A stretch of DNA of 64,000 nucleotides, from positions 186,001 through 250,000 of the forward strand of contig JANQNK010000020.1 of the NCBI GenBank assembly GCA_028279595.1; not shown here. Direction: 5' to 3'. Positions within the stretch are counted from its first letter, which is position 1. The DNA comes from Thermoplasmatota archaeon. GTDB taxonomy: Archaea > Thermoplasmatota > JAKEGO01. The text below holds more notes on this DNA, generated by a model, which saw nothing but the letters and a program-made list of their open reading frames with translations, had not been told where the DNA came from and made no database searches.

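Overview
The window looks archaeal, most likely a high-GC member of the Thermoplasmatota. This is an inference, since no rRNA or other decisive marker is present. The support is: TATA-type promoters at the right distance for leaderless or short-leader starts, a tRNA gene without encoded CCA, a glutamate synthase split into separate FMN and GXGXG genes, a PEF-type C-terminal sorting tail, surface proteins whose cytosolic tails end in zinc ribbons, and a fragment of an archaeal Lhr-type helicase protein.

Layout. (1) 1-17.4 kb is a cell-surface and secretion block on the + strand. It holds the 3' part of an RHS/YD-repeat protein with a long surface-protein tail, a small PEF-tailed protein in the same operon, and a 2,700-residue membrane-anchored protein (beta-helix plus 18 Ig-like modules plus cytosolic zinc ribbon). 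It ends with a 1,438-residue secreted protein that I read as eight tandem Hcp modules, Hcp being the type VI secretion tube protein. (2) 17.5-24.1 kb is a housekeeping block: a two-TM membrane protein with a zinc ribbon, tRNA-Gln(UUG), a MazG-like nucleotide pyrophosphohydrolase, a small unknown protein, a CPA2 cation/proton antiporter, the GltB-like FMN and GXGXG pair, and a protein matching only the C-terminal part of Lhr helicases. (3) 24.36 kb to the end of the window is one uninterrupted + strand reading frame of at least 13,214 codons that does not end here. It encodes a secreted giant protein made of about 94 DUF11-type modules of about 106 residues, then 22 modules of a second type with a strict 117-118 residue period and a calcium-loop motif in each, then three more DUF11 modules. 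Two of those three are interrupted at the same loop, one by a lectin-like domain and one by an Asp/Cys-rich segment.

Together the surface genes suggest a cell that invests heavily in contact with other cells or surfaces: a fibre-like giant adhesin, Ig-like and beta-helix stalk proteins, an RHS protein and a covalent Hcp concatemer. Hcp and RHS are familiar from bacterial type VI secretion, but no sheath, baseplate, VgrG or ClpV gene is present here. The Hcp concatemer and the giant repeat protein are the strongest candidates for undescribed biology.
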